Assembly: GCA_020650975.1 (NCBI GenBank)
Contig: JAIPMN010007887.1
Coordinates: 1-28,507 of the forward strand
Reading direction: 5' to 3'
DNA from: Apostichopus californicus
Lineage: Eukaryota; Echinodermata; Holothuroidea; Aspidochirotida; Stichopodidae
Length of the DNA: 28,507 bases
In this document: positions 1-11,800 of the stretch, piece by piece
Layout of the letters: every line of letters begins with the position of its first letter
How positions within the stretch are numbered: the first letter of the stretch is position 1
The notes under the pieces: model-generated
The model's database searches: none
What the model saw: only the letters and a program-made list of their open reading frames with translations
Told to the model about the DNA's origin: nothing
Program-made: the position numbers and the translations under genes

Positions 1-704
1 TAAATGCAAACACATATATATGCTTAAGATTAACCCTCACAGTTAAAGAATTGGAATGAAGTTTGACCTGTTTTTTTTCTTTCTTCTTTCTTTCTTTTTT
101 GCTCACCTCAAAGCCTCATATTGAGTAGATTAAATTGCCCAGTAGGGACTCTCAGCACTTCTCCGTCTTAGATCTGTGCACCAATAAAGCTGTCTAAGTA
201 TCCCAGTGCAATTATGTCAATCCCAGGGGCAATTCGTTAAGTGATTGCTGATTAAGTTTTGAATGTGTGTTTAAAAAAACAATAAAACTGGCTTCTTGAA
301 TCTGCTTTGCCAGCCCACCATCCCTGATGAAGACAAGTGATAGTTGCCTCTGAATGCCCTGTGCAATCAAGCTCCCTCATGTCCAATATAAATAAAAAGC
401 CAAACGAGGACAGTGTTTTCTAGGAAAGAAAAAAATAAAAGCCTGTTTGAGGTAGTAAAGTTTGAGACACCGGTAATCCCGGGACTCAAAGGAAGGCTTG
501 TTAAAGGCACATCAGTTGTAAACTAAAAGGAAACTGTAATCTGTTGAGCCTTATGTTCGTCATCATAGGACCTGGTCATTCTGGTCTAATTGTGGTAATT
601 TCAATTACAGTACATAAAAAAAGGGACCATAGAAAAATGAACACAGCGTTGTGTTTCATTGCAGTACCCACTGTAGCACTACTGACAATGTATCTCGAGT
701 TTGA

Positions 705-808
705 ATAGTGGATACAGGGCTCACATGTAGGAACAAACTTAATATTCCGGTTTATAGTGGATATAGGCACACATGTAGGAACGAACTTAATATTCTGGTT
801 TATAGTGT
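705..808. repeat. 49-bp tandem direct repeat, about 2 copies
   Basis: The phrase ATAGTGGATA recurs at 705 and 754, and a truncated third start (ATAGTG) sits at 802. Each copy contains CACATGTAGGAAC followed by AACTTAATATTC, with a few substitutions between copies. This is a short local tandem duplication with no coding meaning seen; a translated ORF across it simply repeats its peptide. Confidence 0.8.
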
Positions 809-879
809 GTTATTTGCAGCTAATTCAGCTATGGTACATACATGCATAGTACACATACATATAGACAAGTTTTGTGTCA

Positions 880-1053
880 CAGAAAACTCAAATTTTTTGG
901 GCATTTTTTTTTTTTTTCCATTTTATAGTTTAGATTGCCTGTCTTCAGAGTTAGGATTGGCCTTTTGAACTTTTTTTGGCTTTTTTTTTGGGGGGGGGGG
1001 GGGTTAACTTTTCTTCCTTTTACAGTTTAGAATGCCAGTTTTCCGAGTTATGT
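880..1053. repeat. Diverged ~100-bp duplication flanking a poly-T/poly-G tract
   Basis: Two blocks share TTTAGATTGCC / TTTAGAATGCC followed by GAGTTA (near 928 and 1027), each preceded by a T-rich stretch and GGC. A run of 14 G (990-1003) lies between them. It is probably an old tandem duplication expanded by slippage. Confidence 0.5.
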
Positions 1054-2055
1054 TTTCTCTATTTGCATTACATGTACAAGAAGATTACTTTTATTTTGGG
1101 ACTTACCTCCCTCATATCCGTTCCATTCAAGATCCTGTAACTATGCTGTGTTTGTTAAAATTGGAAAGGTACTCATGCTGTGTATTACCTGTTTTTATCC
1201 TTTTTCCACTTTGGATAGAAAAGAATCGAGTTTGGGTGCTTCCATGCGATGTCTCATGTAAATAGAAACCTGCTGGAGTGCACTAAATTTATGAATATCT
1301 GCGAAAAGACATCTTCGTCAACAACCTTAATTGGCACATGAGACTCTTTACCTTTTTGATTATAAATAAGTTGACTCGATTTCTCTGTCGTAGTTTAGCA
1401 TCGGGATTTTGTGTTTGCATCGGGTCGAGGAATAAAAACCTGCATGTTTCTACGCATTTTAACATTCGCTGATCCTTTGGCATACCCACTTCAGAAAATA
1501 AAGCTGCAGTTAGATGCTTCTTTTTTCTTACCACCTGTACGTATCTCTATCAAAATTAGCAGAAAAGAAACAAAGAAGGTGGTATACCTGTGGATAAACT
1601 AGGCTCTTTTCCTAGCCTCTGGGTGACAATAAACAAGAAGAAATACAGGTTTGAACTGGCCTATAAAATTGGAAGAAAATTTAGCCCTTTTTACCTTTCG
1701 ACAGCTTCAAGAGTGAAATCTCAAGAGTCCGTCCCATTTTATGGACTGCTTATAAGATTTGATTATTACAAAACTTCTGCGATCTTTTTAAATTTTTTTT
1801 CCCCTTCCCATTCTTTGGTCCTTCCGTTCTATTCCTCTTTCTTGTTTCTCCGCTCTCTCTCTCTCTCGAATTTCATCTGTGACATAGATGACAGAGATGG
1901 TTATTAATAATTTTTAAATTAAAATAATTGAAAACATTTAGTGCATGATATGAATCATAAAGTATAGATGTAGGTAGAGATTCATATGAATAAAAAGTAC
2001 AGTGGAGACAATCACAAAATCCATCCCAAAATATGTACATTGTAAAGAGAAAATT

Positions 2056-2590
2056 TACTGATGTGCACCATAAAATAAATACACATTTCTTCATGTTTAT
2101 ATCAAAATCCTTCAAAAATATAAAATTCTTTTATACACATAGTGTGTCAGTACTCCATAGAGTATCAAAGTGAGCATAAAATAAAGGAACAGGGTAAGAA
2201 ATAAAGGAGAAACCTGCTCCTATGGAAGGGGTCATTCTAAAATATAGTCATTCTAAAATATGCAGTATAATTCATCTTAACGCTAGTAGGTGTTAAAAAG
2301 AACTTGAAAATACATATACTAGATCATATACTGATGTGTACCATAAAATCAAAAATAAATACACATTTCATCAAGTTTATATCAAAATCCTTCCAAAATA
2401 AAATTCCTTTATACACATATTGTGTCACAGTAGTACTCCATAGAGTATCAAAGTGAGCGTAAAATAAAGGAACAGGGTAAGAAATAAAGGAGAAACCTGC
2501 TCCTATGGAAGGGGTCATATACAGTCATTCTTAAATTAGCAATATAATTCATCTTAACGCTAGTAGGTGTTAAAAAGAACTTGAAAATAC
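2056..2590. repeat. Tandem duplication, two ~260-bp copies
   Basis: Copy 1 spans about 2056-2313 and copy 2 about 2329-2590, offset 273 bp, visually near 90 percent identical. Shared landmarks are ACTGATGTG, TATCAAAATCCTTC, TACTCCATAGAGTATCAAAG, GAAACCTGCTCCTATGG and CGCTAGTAGGTGTTAAAAAG. Copy 1 also has a 16-bp internal repeat of TCATTCTAAAATAT near 2232-2262. It ends about 110 bp before the exon-1 acceptor. I see no open frame or transposon hallmark. Confidence 0.9.
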
Positions 2591-2702
2591 GAAAAAGTCG
2601 CCATTGTGTTCTGTAGTGTGCATATATCTATATAATGTGTAATTATCATATTTGTTATTGTTTCTCTCTGTTTTTATCAATTCTGAAATCTTCCTCTTTC
2701 AG

Positions 2703-2842
2703 TGTCGTAATGATGTTATATGTGAACGTTTCGGGGACGAACTCAAGTTTGACCTCGCTCTCCGGCTGGCCTCGCTGAATATTCAACAGCATATGATGCG
2801 AGTCAATAAGAAGTCCATGAAAGTCTCGGTGAAGATGCTGCA
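2703..2842 (+). CDS. FRMPD-like exon 1 of window: start of FERM F2 lobe
   Basis: The acceptor is TTTCAG just before 2703 and the donor is GTAAGT at 2843. The 140-nt exon starts in phase 0 and leaves two bases (CA) for the next codon. It encodes residues 1-46, beginning CRNDVICERFGDELK and continuing ALRLASLNIQQ, with MRVNKKSMK further on. The arrangement 'RNDV..ERF......ALRLA' is the typical opening of the FERM F2 (acyl-CoA-binding-protein-like) helical lobe in FRMPD proteins. An upstream exon ending in phase 0 with the end of F1 is required. There is no in-frame start here that would suit a full-length protein. Confidence 0.85.
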
Positions 2843-5800
2843 GTAAGTTATCAAGTGTATTTTTATCATTAAGTCTTAATAGTTGTCGAGAACAGAGTTA
2901 AAAAGGAACCCATATTTCCATTAAAGCTGAAACATTGGATTTTCAGAGATTTGGAGTACTTTACTTAAAAGGCAGATAAGGGGTGGGGGAGGGGTGCGAG
3001 ATGACTATCCACCACATTACAAGTTCTCTCTAACATGTTTTTTCTTCAAATTGATTAGAATATGGTCATTTTAAGGCCATCCGTTTTAGCCAGATGTCTC
3101 ACCCTTGTAAGGAAAAGGATCACAGTGATTGATTGTGAGATCTCTGCCGAATGACAAATATTCTTAAAAAAGCTTTGTTTCTTTCCATTTATGTTTGGTG
3201 AATTACTTGAAATGAGATTTACTTGGTTATAAGCTGCCATTGTGCTCCTGTTCGAGGCTTTGCATGAAAACACAACTTTACATAAGAATAGTATATCCTT
3301 TTTGAATGAACTGATTTTATGACTAAAAGAGATTTAGAAAGTTCCAGCCCTGCTTTCATGGTGAAGTTCACACTTATGCAATATATTTAATTAGATATAT
3401 CTATAAACCACATATTTGCTGTTGATAGGTACAGTCACAAATGTTACAGAGTATTTTAAAACCACATGAAAGAATGAGACTTTCAAATGTTGCCAGAAAA
3501 AAATCACACCATTTTTAAATTTAACTTCAAGTCAAACTCCAAGTTTGTATTCGCTGCAGTTTTGTCGTAACGTTGAGTAACGTTGTCGCCATATGGTACC
3601 AGATGAGTTGAAATAACTTCCGGGTTTTTGTTTGTGCAATGTGTTAAGAAATTGTTTTTTACTAAAACTGCAATTTTTAAAGCTCTTGAGTTGATAGTAC
3701 ATTGATTGGTATGGAAGGATTATGTTTTTAAATTTCTATTCCCGAGAACCTTAACAACACTTCATCAATGGGATATCATCCTTGTAATTCATTTCATTCT
3801 ATTTGTAAAGTTTTGATCAAAAACACTTTTATTTATACCGTAAACAGGAGAAGTACAATCTGGCTGTTTTGGGGGTTTGCCCCGGCTTTTTCTTATTTGT
3901 TTTTTATGTCAAGGAAACTTGTAGAAATGACAGTTATTTGTGTTTTGATTCAATGAAACATATCTATGAATTTGTGTTCTTTGTTTTTATTCCTCCTTTG
4001 TCAATACCACCATTTTCAATGATATATCTTTTTGGTTTTTGTAACAATTTATCCTTTTCAATTATTTTTTAATTTCTTTATTTTTATGGTTTATTTGTTA
4101 TATCTCTTCCTTCCTCTTCTTCTTTTATTTCTCAGGAAGCAAGATGGCTTGGAGTTGTTTCTACCTCAGAGTATTCTTGAAGCACACAAGGGCAAGGAGC
4201 TCCGCAAACAGATATGTCTTCACCTAAAACAAAATCAAAGCTTCACACCACCAGGTCAAAAGGTAAATTTAAAAATATTGATGCGAGATTGTGAAGGCTT
4301 AATTTATCCACTTGTTGTTGTTTTAGATTTTTCTTTCTTGTTTCCCCTTTTCTCTTTTGACATTTTTGCTTCTAAAATTATCCCAGATTTACTCAAGTTA
4401 CCAGCAGAATTTTCCCTCTGAAACAACATGAATAACAAACATTCTCTTTCCACTTTGGTGGTATAAACAGGTTATGACTAACCATCCTGGTTTCATAGCA
4501 TTAGCAACCTGTGCCCCCTGTGTCTTATATGCAGAGAAGAGATTCCTGAGTACATTACTTGTGTAAGCATTGCAAGCCAATGACTAAGTACTCTTGTTTG
4601 TATCAACAAGTAGCTAACTTTCTCCGCAAGTAGTCATTTGTTAACTTGTTATGGCGCTCCCCCAGCCACAGTCCAAAATCAACGGAGGGTGCTGTCATAT
4701 CGGTCCTAACTAGTTCCAACAAAATTAGCCAGCTGTTGGCATGAGTATTAGTACCATGAGTTGATCACTAGTAGTTGTACAACTTAGTAACTATTGAGAA
4801 ATATCTCTCTTGCAACGTGCATAGGAAATGAGTCATAACTAAAACAAGGCATGACAACTATCCAATTGATCACTCTCCAAAGTTGAACTTTCAAACTATT
4901 GTGATGTTGAAATAAATAATGGTATGTGAGCTCTTTCAATTTTAGTTTGTGAGCTTCCGTTTGCAACTCAAATTTTGCAAGTGTAAGGGAATCGCAAGAT
5001 TGTTTAAACGTTTGTTCACATCCCACTCCTCAGGTGACCCCTGACCCTCATGTGACAACCGACTTCCCTACATTTCTGTTCGATCAAGCTACGCACATCT
5101 GGAATAGTTTGTAGAATACAGGGAAATGCTACCAACTGTTTTATTACTATCCTGCATCCTGCATCATTCTTATATTTAGTGTGATCCACGTCTTTAGTGT
5201 CCTTGTGACACCTGATCCTCATGTGACAGCTCGCCCTATACGTGACACCTTACTTGCATAAGTTTCCCCTTGCGCAACTTTACTGAGCACAAGTATCATC
5301 AAGCCGTACACGAACAAATGTATGTATATATTGTAGAATACAGCAGAAAGCTTCAGACTGCTTTATTACTGCCCTGACCCACATTCTCATGTTTTATTAT
5401 TCTCTGTTTTTCTTTAGTGTCTATCTGAGGTACAAGCCAAGCTGCATTATTTAAAAATTATCGCAGAATTGAAGTTGTACTCCTGCAGAAACTACTGCGT
5501 TACCTGTGGGGTAAGTCGACATGAATCCATGTGACAGAAATAAAGAGCATCACGTCGTTTGCTAATGTCATCTGATCTTATCTTAGTTCCTGACCCGTTG
5601 AGAGCACCTTCAATCATTTCTAGATTTCAAAGTGACAGAAAAGGGAAGAAGACAAACCATTCTTTTTTCTTTCTTTTTCCATCTGATTCAAAATTCTGAG
5701 ATGGTATTAAATCCCTTCATGCTGTTTACACCACCATTGTATAATCACAGATTAATCCTATGTCTAAGCATCATCTTAAAACCTTCATGCTGTGTAGAAA

Positions 5801-8800
5801 TTTGACTTTTTAGTTTTCTTTCGTTTCTGCTACTTTCAAAAATACTTATCAGGGTAAGCAGGTGATTAAATTTGCACAAGTTGTGCATAAGCATGCATAA
5901 GAACTGTCCCCCCCCCCCTTTAATATTTTTTTTGGGGGAGGGGAGGGATTTGGTCTTTGAGATTATTATTATTTGGCTTGTAACAAGATTAGACAGAAAC
6001 TGGATTCGATTGCTGTATTCTCCACATGTTGCCTTTTCTAAAACCTAATTAATTATGCAGTTGCAAAAAAAAAAAACTTCCTTCTTTGCATGTAGATAGA
6101 TAGATAGATATCTGCTTTATTATCCACTTGTTGACAACGGAAAATTGTTTTCCGTCGACAGGGAACAAAACAAAGCAAAACAATAAAAAAAACATAACTG
6201 TATAGAACTACAAAAGTAAACTAAAAGTAAGCCAGGGTTGTAACAGCAGACAGATGATGCTATGTGGCCAGAAACGCTTGGGCAAACGAGTTGAACAGGT
6301 GCATTGCCGAAGGCTAGAATGAATTACAGAACCTACTCGTTCTAGTATCGGGGGGAGGGGGAGACCTGTAACCTTATACCAGATCTGTTAAAACAGGTCA
6401 AGACTTTGAAAAGGGGTGTGTATCAGCTTTCGTTAGGCCGGTATTCCTGGCGCAAGCATTTAGTGAGAAGGAGTATTTAAGCTGTTGTTCAGTTTGATCA
6501 CAAGTTGCGTTAATACTGCAAATTGTCAAAGGTCACTGCGAAATCGAAACGATTGGCCGTTGTGTATCGATTTATGATGTCTGCACCCAGGGGTGGGGGG
6601 TGGGGGGCACATGTGAACTCCCAGATGCACACCCCCTGCCCTATTAATAACTGATATTGCACTGTGCATTGATGTTCCAATTGGTCATTTTTTGCGACTG
6701 TTTTGATGAAATTTCCAAGTCACTTTAAATGAACATGCTCTTAGTAACCCACTCCCCCTTTTTTCAATGGTTTTTGTTGACTTAAAAGCCAAGAGAGACC
6801 AATTTCATACCTAACAGTAGGGCAAACGAACTGTGTATGGCTTTGATATACTCTAGGTGTGAAGCTACGAAAACACTGCATTTAAATTTATTTGGATGTG
6901 GGAGTCCTCTTCACACAACTATCATAAATTGTTGTTGTTTATAAGTGTGTAGGGGACCCAGAACTTCTTCACACTTTAGTTTAGACCAGTTTATTAAAAT
7001 CAGTGATGTAAAATTGGTTTTTTTATGTCACTTAGTACAATAAACAATTGACTGTACATAAATATGCTAGACATGTATGCAGAAACCTTCATCCATCCAG
7101 TTTGAATCGCGGTAGTTGACAACTCATATGAAAGTCAGCTATTAAACTATGTTATTAAATTGTTACCAACATTTGTTGTATACTTCATAAGCCAAGATCT
7201 TCTTCTTCCAGATATATCAGATAAGTCTAAGTCATTTAGAGTTCATTACATTCAATGGAATATATTTAAATAGTTATATTTTATTAAAAAAAAAAAAACT
7301 GTAAAAATGTAAAATGTAAAATGTAAAAATGTGACATTCAATGTGACATTCCTTCATGTGTGAACAGATATTCAATTATTTTGCGGATAACAATATGTGG
7401 AGAAAACTTAGATGTTATTATTCTGTTCTGTAAAATATTCTCTCCACTTCCATCAACAAAATCTCCATTTGGGGTTGGGTTGGGGGGGGGGGGGCAAGGT
7501 TACTTCAGTTTGCTATTACAGCAAGCGTTTTGTGCAAAATTGTTTTGTATAATAATATTATATAGTAATGCCAAAAATAAAAAGGGGGGGTGGGTAGTTA
7601 ATTGAAATGATGCAATGAGATATATGCACATCAGTGAAAAGTAAGGGTCTTGTACAGGATAAGCAGGGAACAATTAAGAGTTCAAATGTTAGCTCAGCAG
7701 ATTTGAAAGTTCTCAATTTTGTCTCTAAAAAAGGACTATGATTCCTGTGAAGAAAAACTGTGATACATCTTTGCACTTGTATAAGAACTTGGTCGTTTTG
7801 CATCTTGCGATGTGATACTGGACCAATGATTCCTGTGTTGAGTATATCGAACACATCGTATAGGGAGAGTAGCAAGGTTGTAATAATCCTAGTTCTATCA
7901 TAGACCAGCTAAAGCCATTGCTGAAACTGTGTTAATTTGAAGATGGATTTCTAAAGAGTCAAGAAGTTATGGCTTCCTAGCTTTTTAGTGCAAAATCATA
8001 GCATTATTCTCTATTTTTGTTTCTTTATGATTTGATTCATTTTACCATCCGTGTATTTTCAGTTTCTATATTTTTATGCCCCTTTTATTTTTAATTTAAT
8101 TTTGTCACCGTTTGATTTGCTACAAAGGCTGCCAACTTTCCGTTAGAGGTATCCAGATGTTAAACCTGGGAATTTGATGTTTTACTCTTTGTTTTTCTTG
8201 GCTCCACTCATAAACTTAGGTTTCTGACGAAACTGACACGAAAACTGAATGCGAGATAATTGTCAACCCTAGGATAGGAATTTGTAAAGTGGAGGATAAG
8301 GAGAATGAGGTCTACAACCAAATTACGGACTTCCAAGGTCTAGAGTCTTTGGTCCTGTCTCGTCAACCAATGGTCGAAGAAGACAGGGTGAATGCCATCT
8401 GTCAGGTGGAATTAATCAAAACAGATGGACAGGTCAGTCATAAAGCACGGCTCACAGGCCACATGGGCCAGATAGGACTAGCAGTATAGCCTGCAATACA
8501 TGTCCTGCCCCTCCTCTGTTTTGTTTGTGGTGGGAGGTAGGGGGGGAGAGGTAATTAGAATGAAGGAAACTAAATAAGTGGATAAGGATGACGCTAAAGG
8601 TTTTGCTTCTGCCAAACATCTCAGACCGAAATGTAATTTGATAGGGAGAGAATTGATTGATTCCATCAAAACAGAAGTATTAATATTAAATTGGACAACT
8701 GTACAAGCACCGAATCAAAGACAACAAGGAAGACTTGTCACTTTGTTTGGCAGTCTTGTGAACACACCTTCAAATATATTTTCAGTGTTGAGTATGGTGC

Positions 8801-11800
8801 ACCTTCATTGCCCCCTCACCCCCCCCCCCCAACCCACACCAAAGTACAATACTTCTGAAATATGGGAACATAGGTCATGTTTTTCCTTTTCTTTTCCCCT
8901 TTGTTTCCATGAAAAGGAAGGACCCAGGTGCACACCTGTTAATGTTCATTTTATTCCTATAATAATGAAATGAAGCAAACTTTCTAATCTGCAAACATTA
9001 TCCTTTTCGGCTGAGAGCTCACGTTACGTCGGGAGATGATTGAAATTTTGGGTGGACCTATCTCGAGAACAAATGAGAAAAAACAGTGAATGATGAATTT
9101 TTTTTTTAATTTTCAAAGGTGACAGATGGTTAACAGCCTTGGATAACAGAATCCCTCCTTTATTGATTCTTTTCTTTTTTTATCAGAAATTTCACTTGGT
9201 TACCACAGAGGCAGACGGCACAGACTTTTCTTACTTTGTGAGCGGTCTGTACAAGATTTACGTTAGCGACAAGAAGAAGGTGTTGAGCATTGATAACAGC
9301 AGATTTATTCAGGATCCCAGTTCTGGTAAACAGACAGAAACATTTACATTTTTAACCCTCCCCTCCCCCTCCACCCCCCCCCCAATTACTGAAGTAATGG
9401 TTGTATATTCTCAGGTGACTAATAGCAAACTATTTGTTTTGGACAATAAAAGCAAAGAAAAGTGGGACATTATTATAGCGACAAGGTTTTCGCCGATAAG
9501 AATAAAATATGAAAAACTGTGGTTTTTGGTCCACATATGTGATGGGAGGATACCAAGTAACAAATGCCTAGGAGGGTGTCCGACATTTATCAATTGCAAT
9601 GTTTTTTTATTTTTATTTTACAACTGCGGAAAGATTTGCAATCCACTTCAGAACGCTGCTTCATTGCAGGAGTTTTGCTGATAACTTATCGGAACTCTAT
9701 AAAATGTCTCAGAATAAAATTAATAATGTACCATGATTTGGGATTTTTGTAAATTATTCATGCAACAAAATAATTTTTATAGTTTCTGGTAGCGTCAAGA
9801 ATGTTTTGATGCCAAGAGTTAGTCACACTGAGGGCGTTGTGGTCAAGTGGTTAAGGCAGTGGACTTGTGATTTAAGGATTACAGGTTCGAGCCCTGGCCA
9901 GATCATTATGTTGTGTCCTTGGGCAAGGCGCTTTATCTCCATTGCCTCTCTTCACTCAATGGTATAAATGGGGACTTGCGAGGTAACTTGTAAATATAGT
10001 TGTTTGCGCCGGTTTGTGGCTGCACCCTATGGGAAGTCCCCCGGGGGACACGTGGTTGTGGTGCACTGTGGTGCCCCAGGAGAGATTGATTGAATTGTGC
10101 ACACTTTGGTGTGTAGGTGTGACAAGTTACCAATGACCAGGGTTAAGTTGTAAAGTCGTGTGAGAGGGCCCTGTACAAGACTGTAAACCTAAAATTATTA
10201 TAATTATTACACTGTAAACACAACCAGCACTTTTGTAGTTATGGTATTCTTTCTTCACTTTTATTTCATCACAAAGACAATTGTTTTAACATGTTTTAAT
10301 CAAAGTAGCTTGAACTATTTACAGCAAGTTTTTTTTATTCTTTATTTTTTTATTAATTATTTAATATAATTTTTTTTACGTACTCCAGTGGGCTTTTATA
10401 GTTACTTTTATCCATCACCCAAGTTTCACATCATCTACCTACCATAGTAAACTAGTAACCTGACAATTGCATCCACATCAAGTGATTTTTAGTATTTCCT
10501 GTAATGAAAAGTACATAAGGCTAGCATCCTGTTAAGTTTATACATAAGTGCCAGAGCAGAGCCTAGTTTAAATCCCCTTAACAATTATATCCTCCTTTTA
10601 AAAGCCAATTTTAAGAGCTCTACTACCCGATAATATCTCTGTCCCTATCATAATGTGGTTATATCCCAGCCAAGTTTCTCATATTCTGTCACTCTTCTTA
10701 CTGTTTTTATTTTTCTTCGTTTGCTTATTCACACATTTGAATATAAGTATCGAAACATAATTCTAAAGTTAAGATTCTAACAATAGAAGATGTTGTTCAT
10801 AGAGTCTAACCTAATTTGCATATATGTAAGACTCTGAGGTGACTTAGTAATTTTCCATTCATAATTCTAAGGGTAATTATCAGCAAAAGTACATACATAA
10901 CACTATTACAGAACATTGTATAGTAGTCTTTAGTTATGTGGATTTGAATCAGTTTCAGTTTATTTCTCTTGTAATTCCTTATAGCAGAGTTAGAGACTCA
11001 GTCACATAAACTGACACTGTATATACAAGAATAAAACAGGGAAGGAGAAAGGTAAATAAAAAGAAAGCAAAATGAAAGTATTCATGAATTAAGTGAAGTG
11101 AATGTGAAGAAAAGATGTGTAAAAGGCCTCATCAGCACTACCCCTGGCACAGATCACAGAGTTCAACTGACTGATCAATTACAAAAGATGTCCTTTCATT
11201 TTAGAGCAGATTACAATGGACCCCATTTTAGATGTTTCCGATCGGTAGAGTTATACTTGTTTCATTGAGCCCGGTCTACAGTAGTTCTGACGAGAATTGT
11301 ATGAAAGTTGCACAATTCGGGTATCGTTCAAAGTCGGCTAATTAATACTCTTGGAATATTTCACTTGCTAAAATCCTTCTTTGAAAAGCAAATTATTTAG
11401 TGGAATTCCATTTCCCCATGTTGCCCAACACATATATTCCATTTAATAATGTCAGTTACATAGTTGTCGCTCTGCCAAGTTCAGCGGTGATATGTCACTA
11501 TGAAGATGTCAAAAGCAACTCTAGACACAGAAATAATTCTTTAAACTTATATCCTCTCTTCTCATTCCTTTGCTTTCCTTCCCCTTCCCCTTCCCCTTCC
11601 TCTCTGGTCCTTCCCTTCCCAACCTTTCTTCTTGTTTCTCCCCTCTTCCACCATCATCTTAGCCACAATATTTGACATTTCAGAATGTAGTTTGTAGGTC
11701 AACATTAAACATTCTACTACTAAATGAAGTGAACATATGCATTATTCATTGCCACGTCCAATACCCCTAAAAAAACGTTACTTAAGTTAAAATGATTTAT

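Larger units (their letters stand above)
1..2702. other. Upstream intron or 5' flank of the visible exons
   Basis: No convincing exon is visible. The first recognised exon opens in phase 0 directly with FERM F2, so coding sequence must exist further upstream, and this stretch is most simply the 3' part of an intron. It holds a CTTT/T-rich tract near 71-110, a 49-bp direct repeat (705-808), a diverged ~100-bp duplication around a 14-G run (about 880-1053), a CT dinucleotide run (1852-1867) and a 273-bp-offset tandem duplication (2056-2590). Many short AT-rich ORFs occur but lack coding character. Confidence 0.6.

Noticed and set aside
1032..1265. ORF containing an IQDPVT phrase, reminiscent of the end of a FERM F1 lobe just before the F2 exon
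   Set aside because: No acceptor/donor pair gives the phase-0 junction needed to join exon 1 at 2703, the rest of the frame does not resemble F1, and the segment overlaps a local duplication.
5196..5222. Copy-1 acceptor-like site as the true start of exon 3
   Set aside because: The sequence after it does not encode the FRMPD F2/F3 signature, which begins only at 5418.
8578..8973. 131-codon plus-strand ORF in intron 4
   Set aside because: It spans a C-run and AT-rich DNA, has no recognisable domain, and no splice sites place it in the FRMPD-like frame.
9415..9420. Alternative exon-5 donor (CAG followed by GTGACT)
   Set aside because: It would end exon 5 in phase 0, which does not match the phase-1 start of exon 6, and the added residues show no FERM similarity.
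9831..9902. Functional tRNA gene
   Set aside because: Pol III boxes are intact but the anticodon arm does not fold well, and the sequence continues into a SINE body with an ATT tail.
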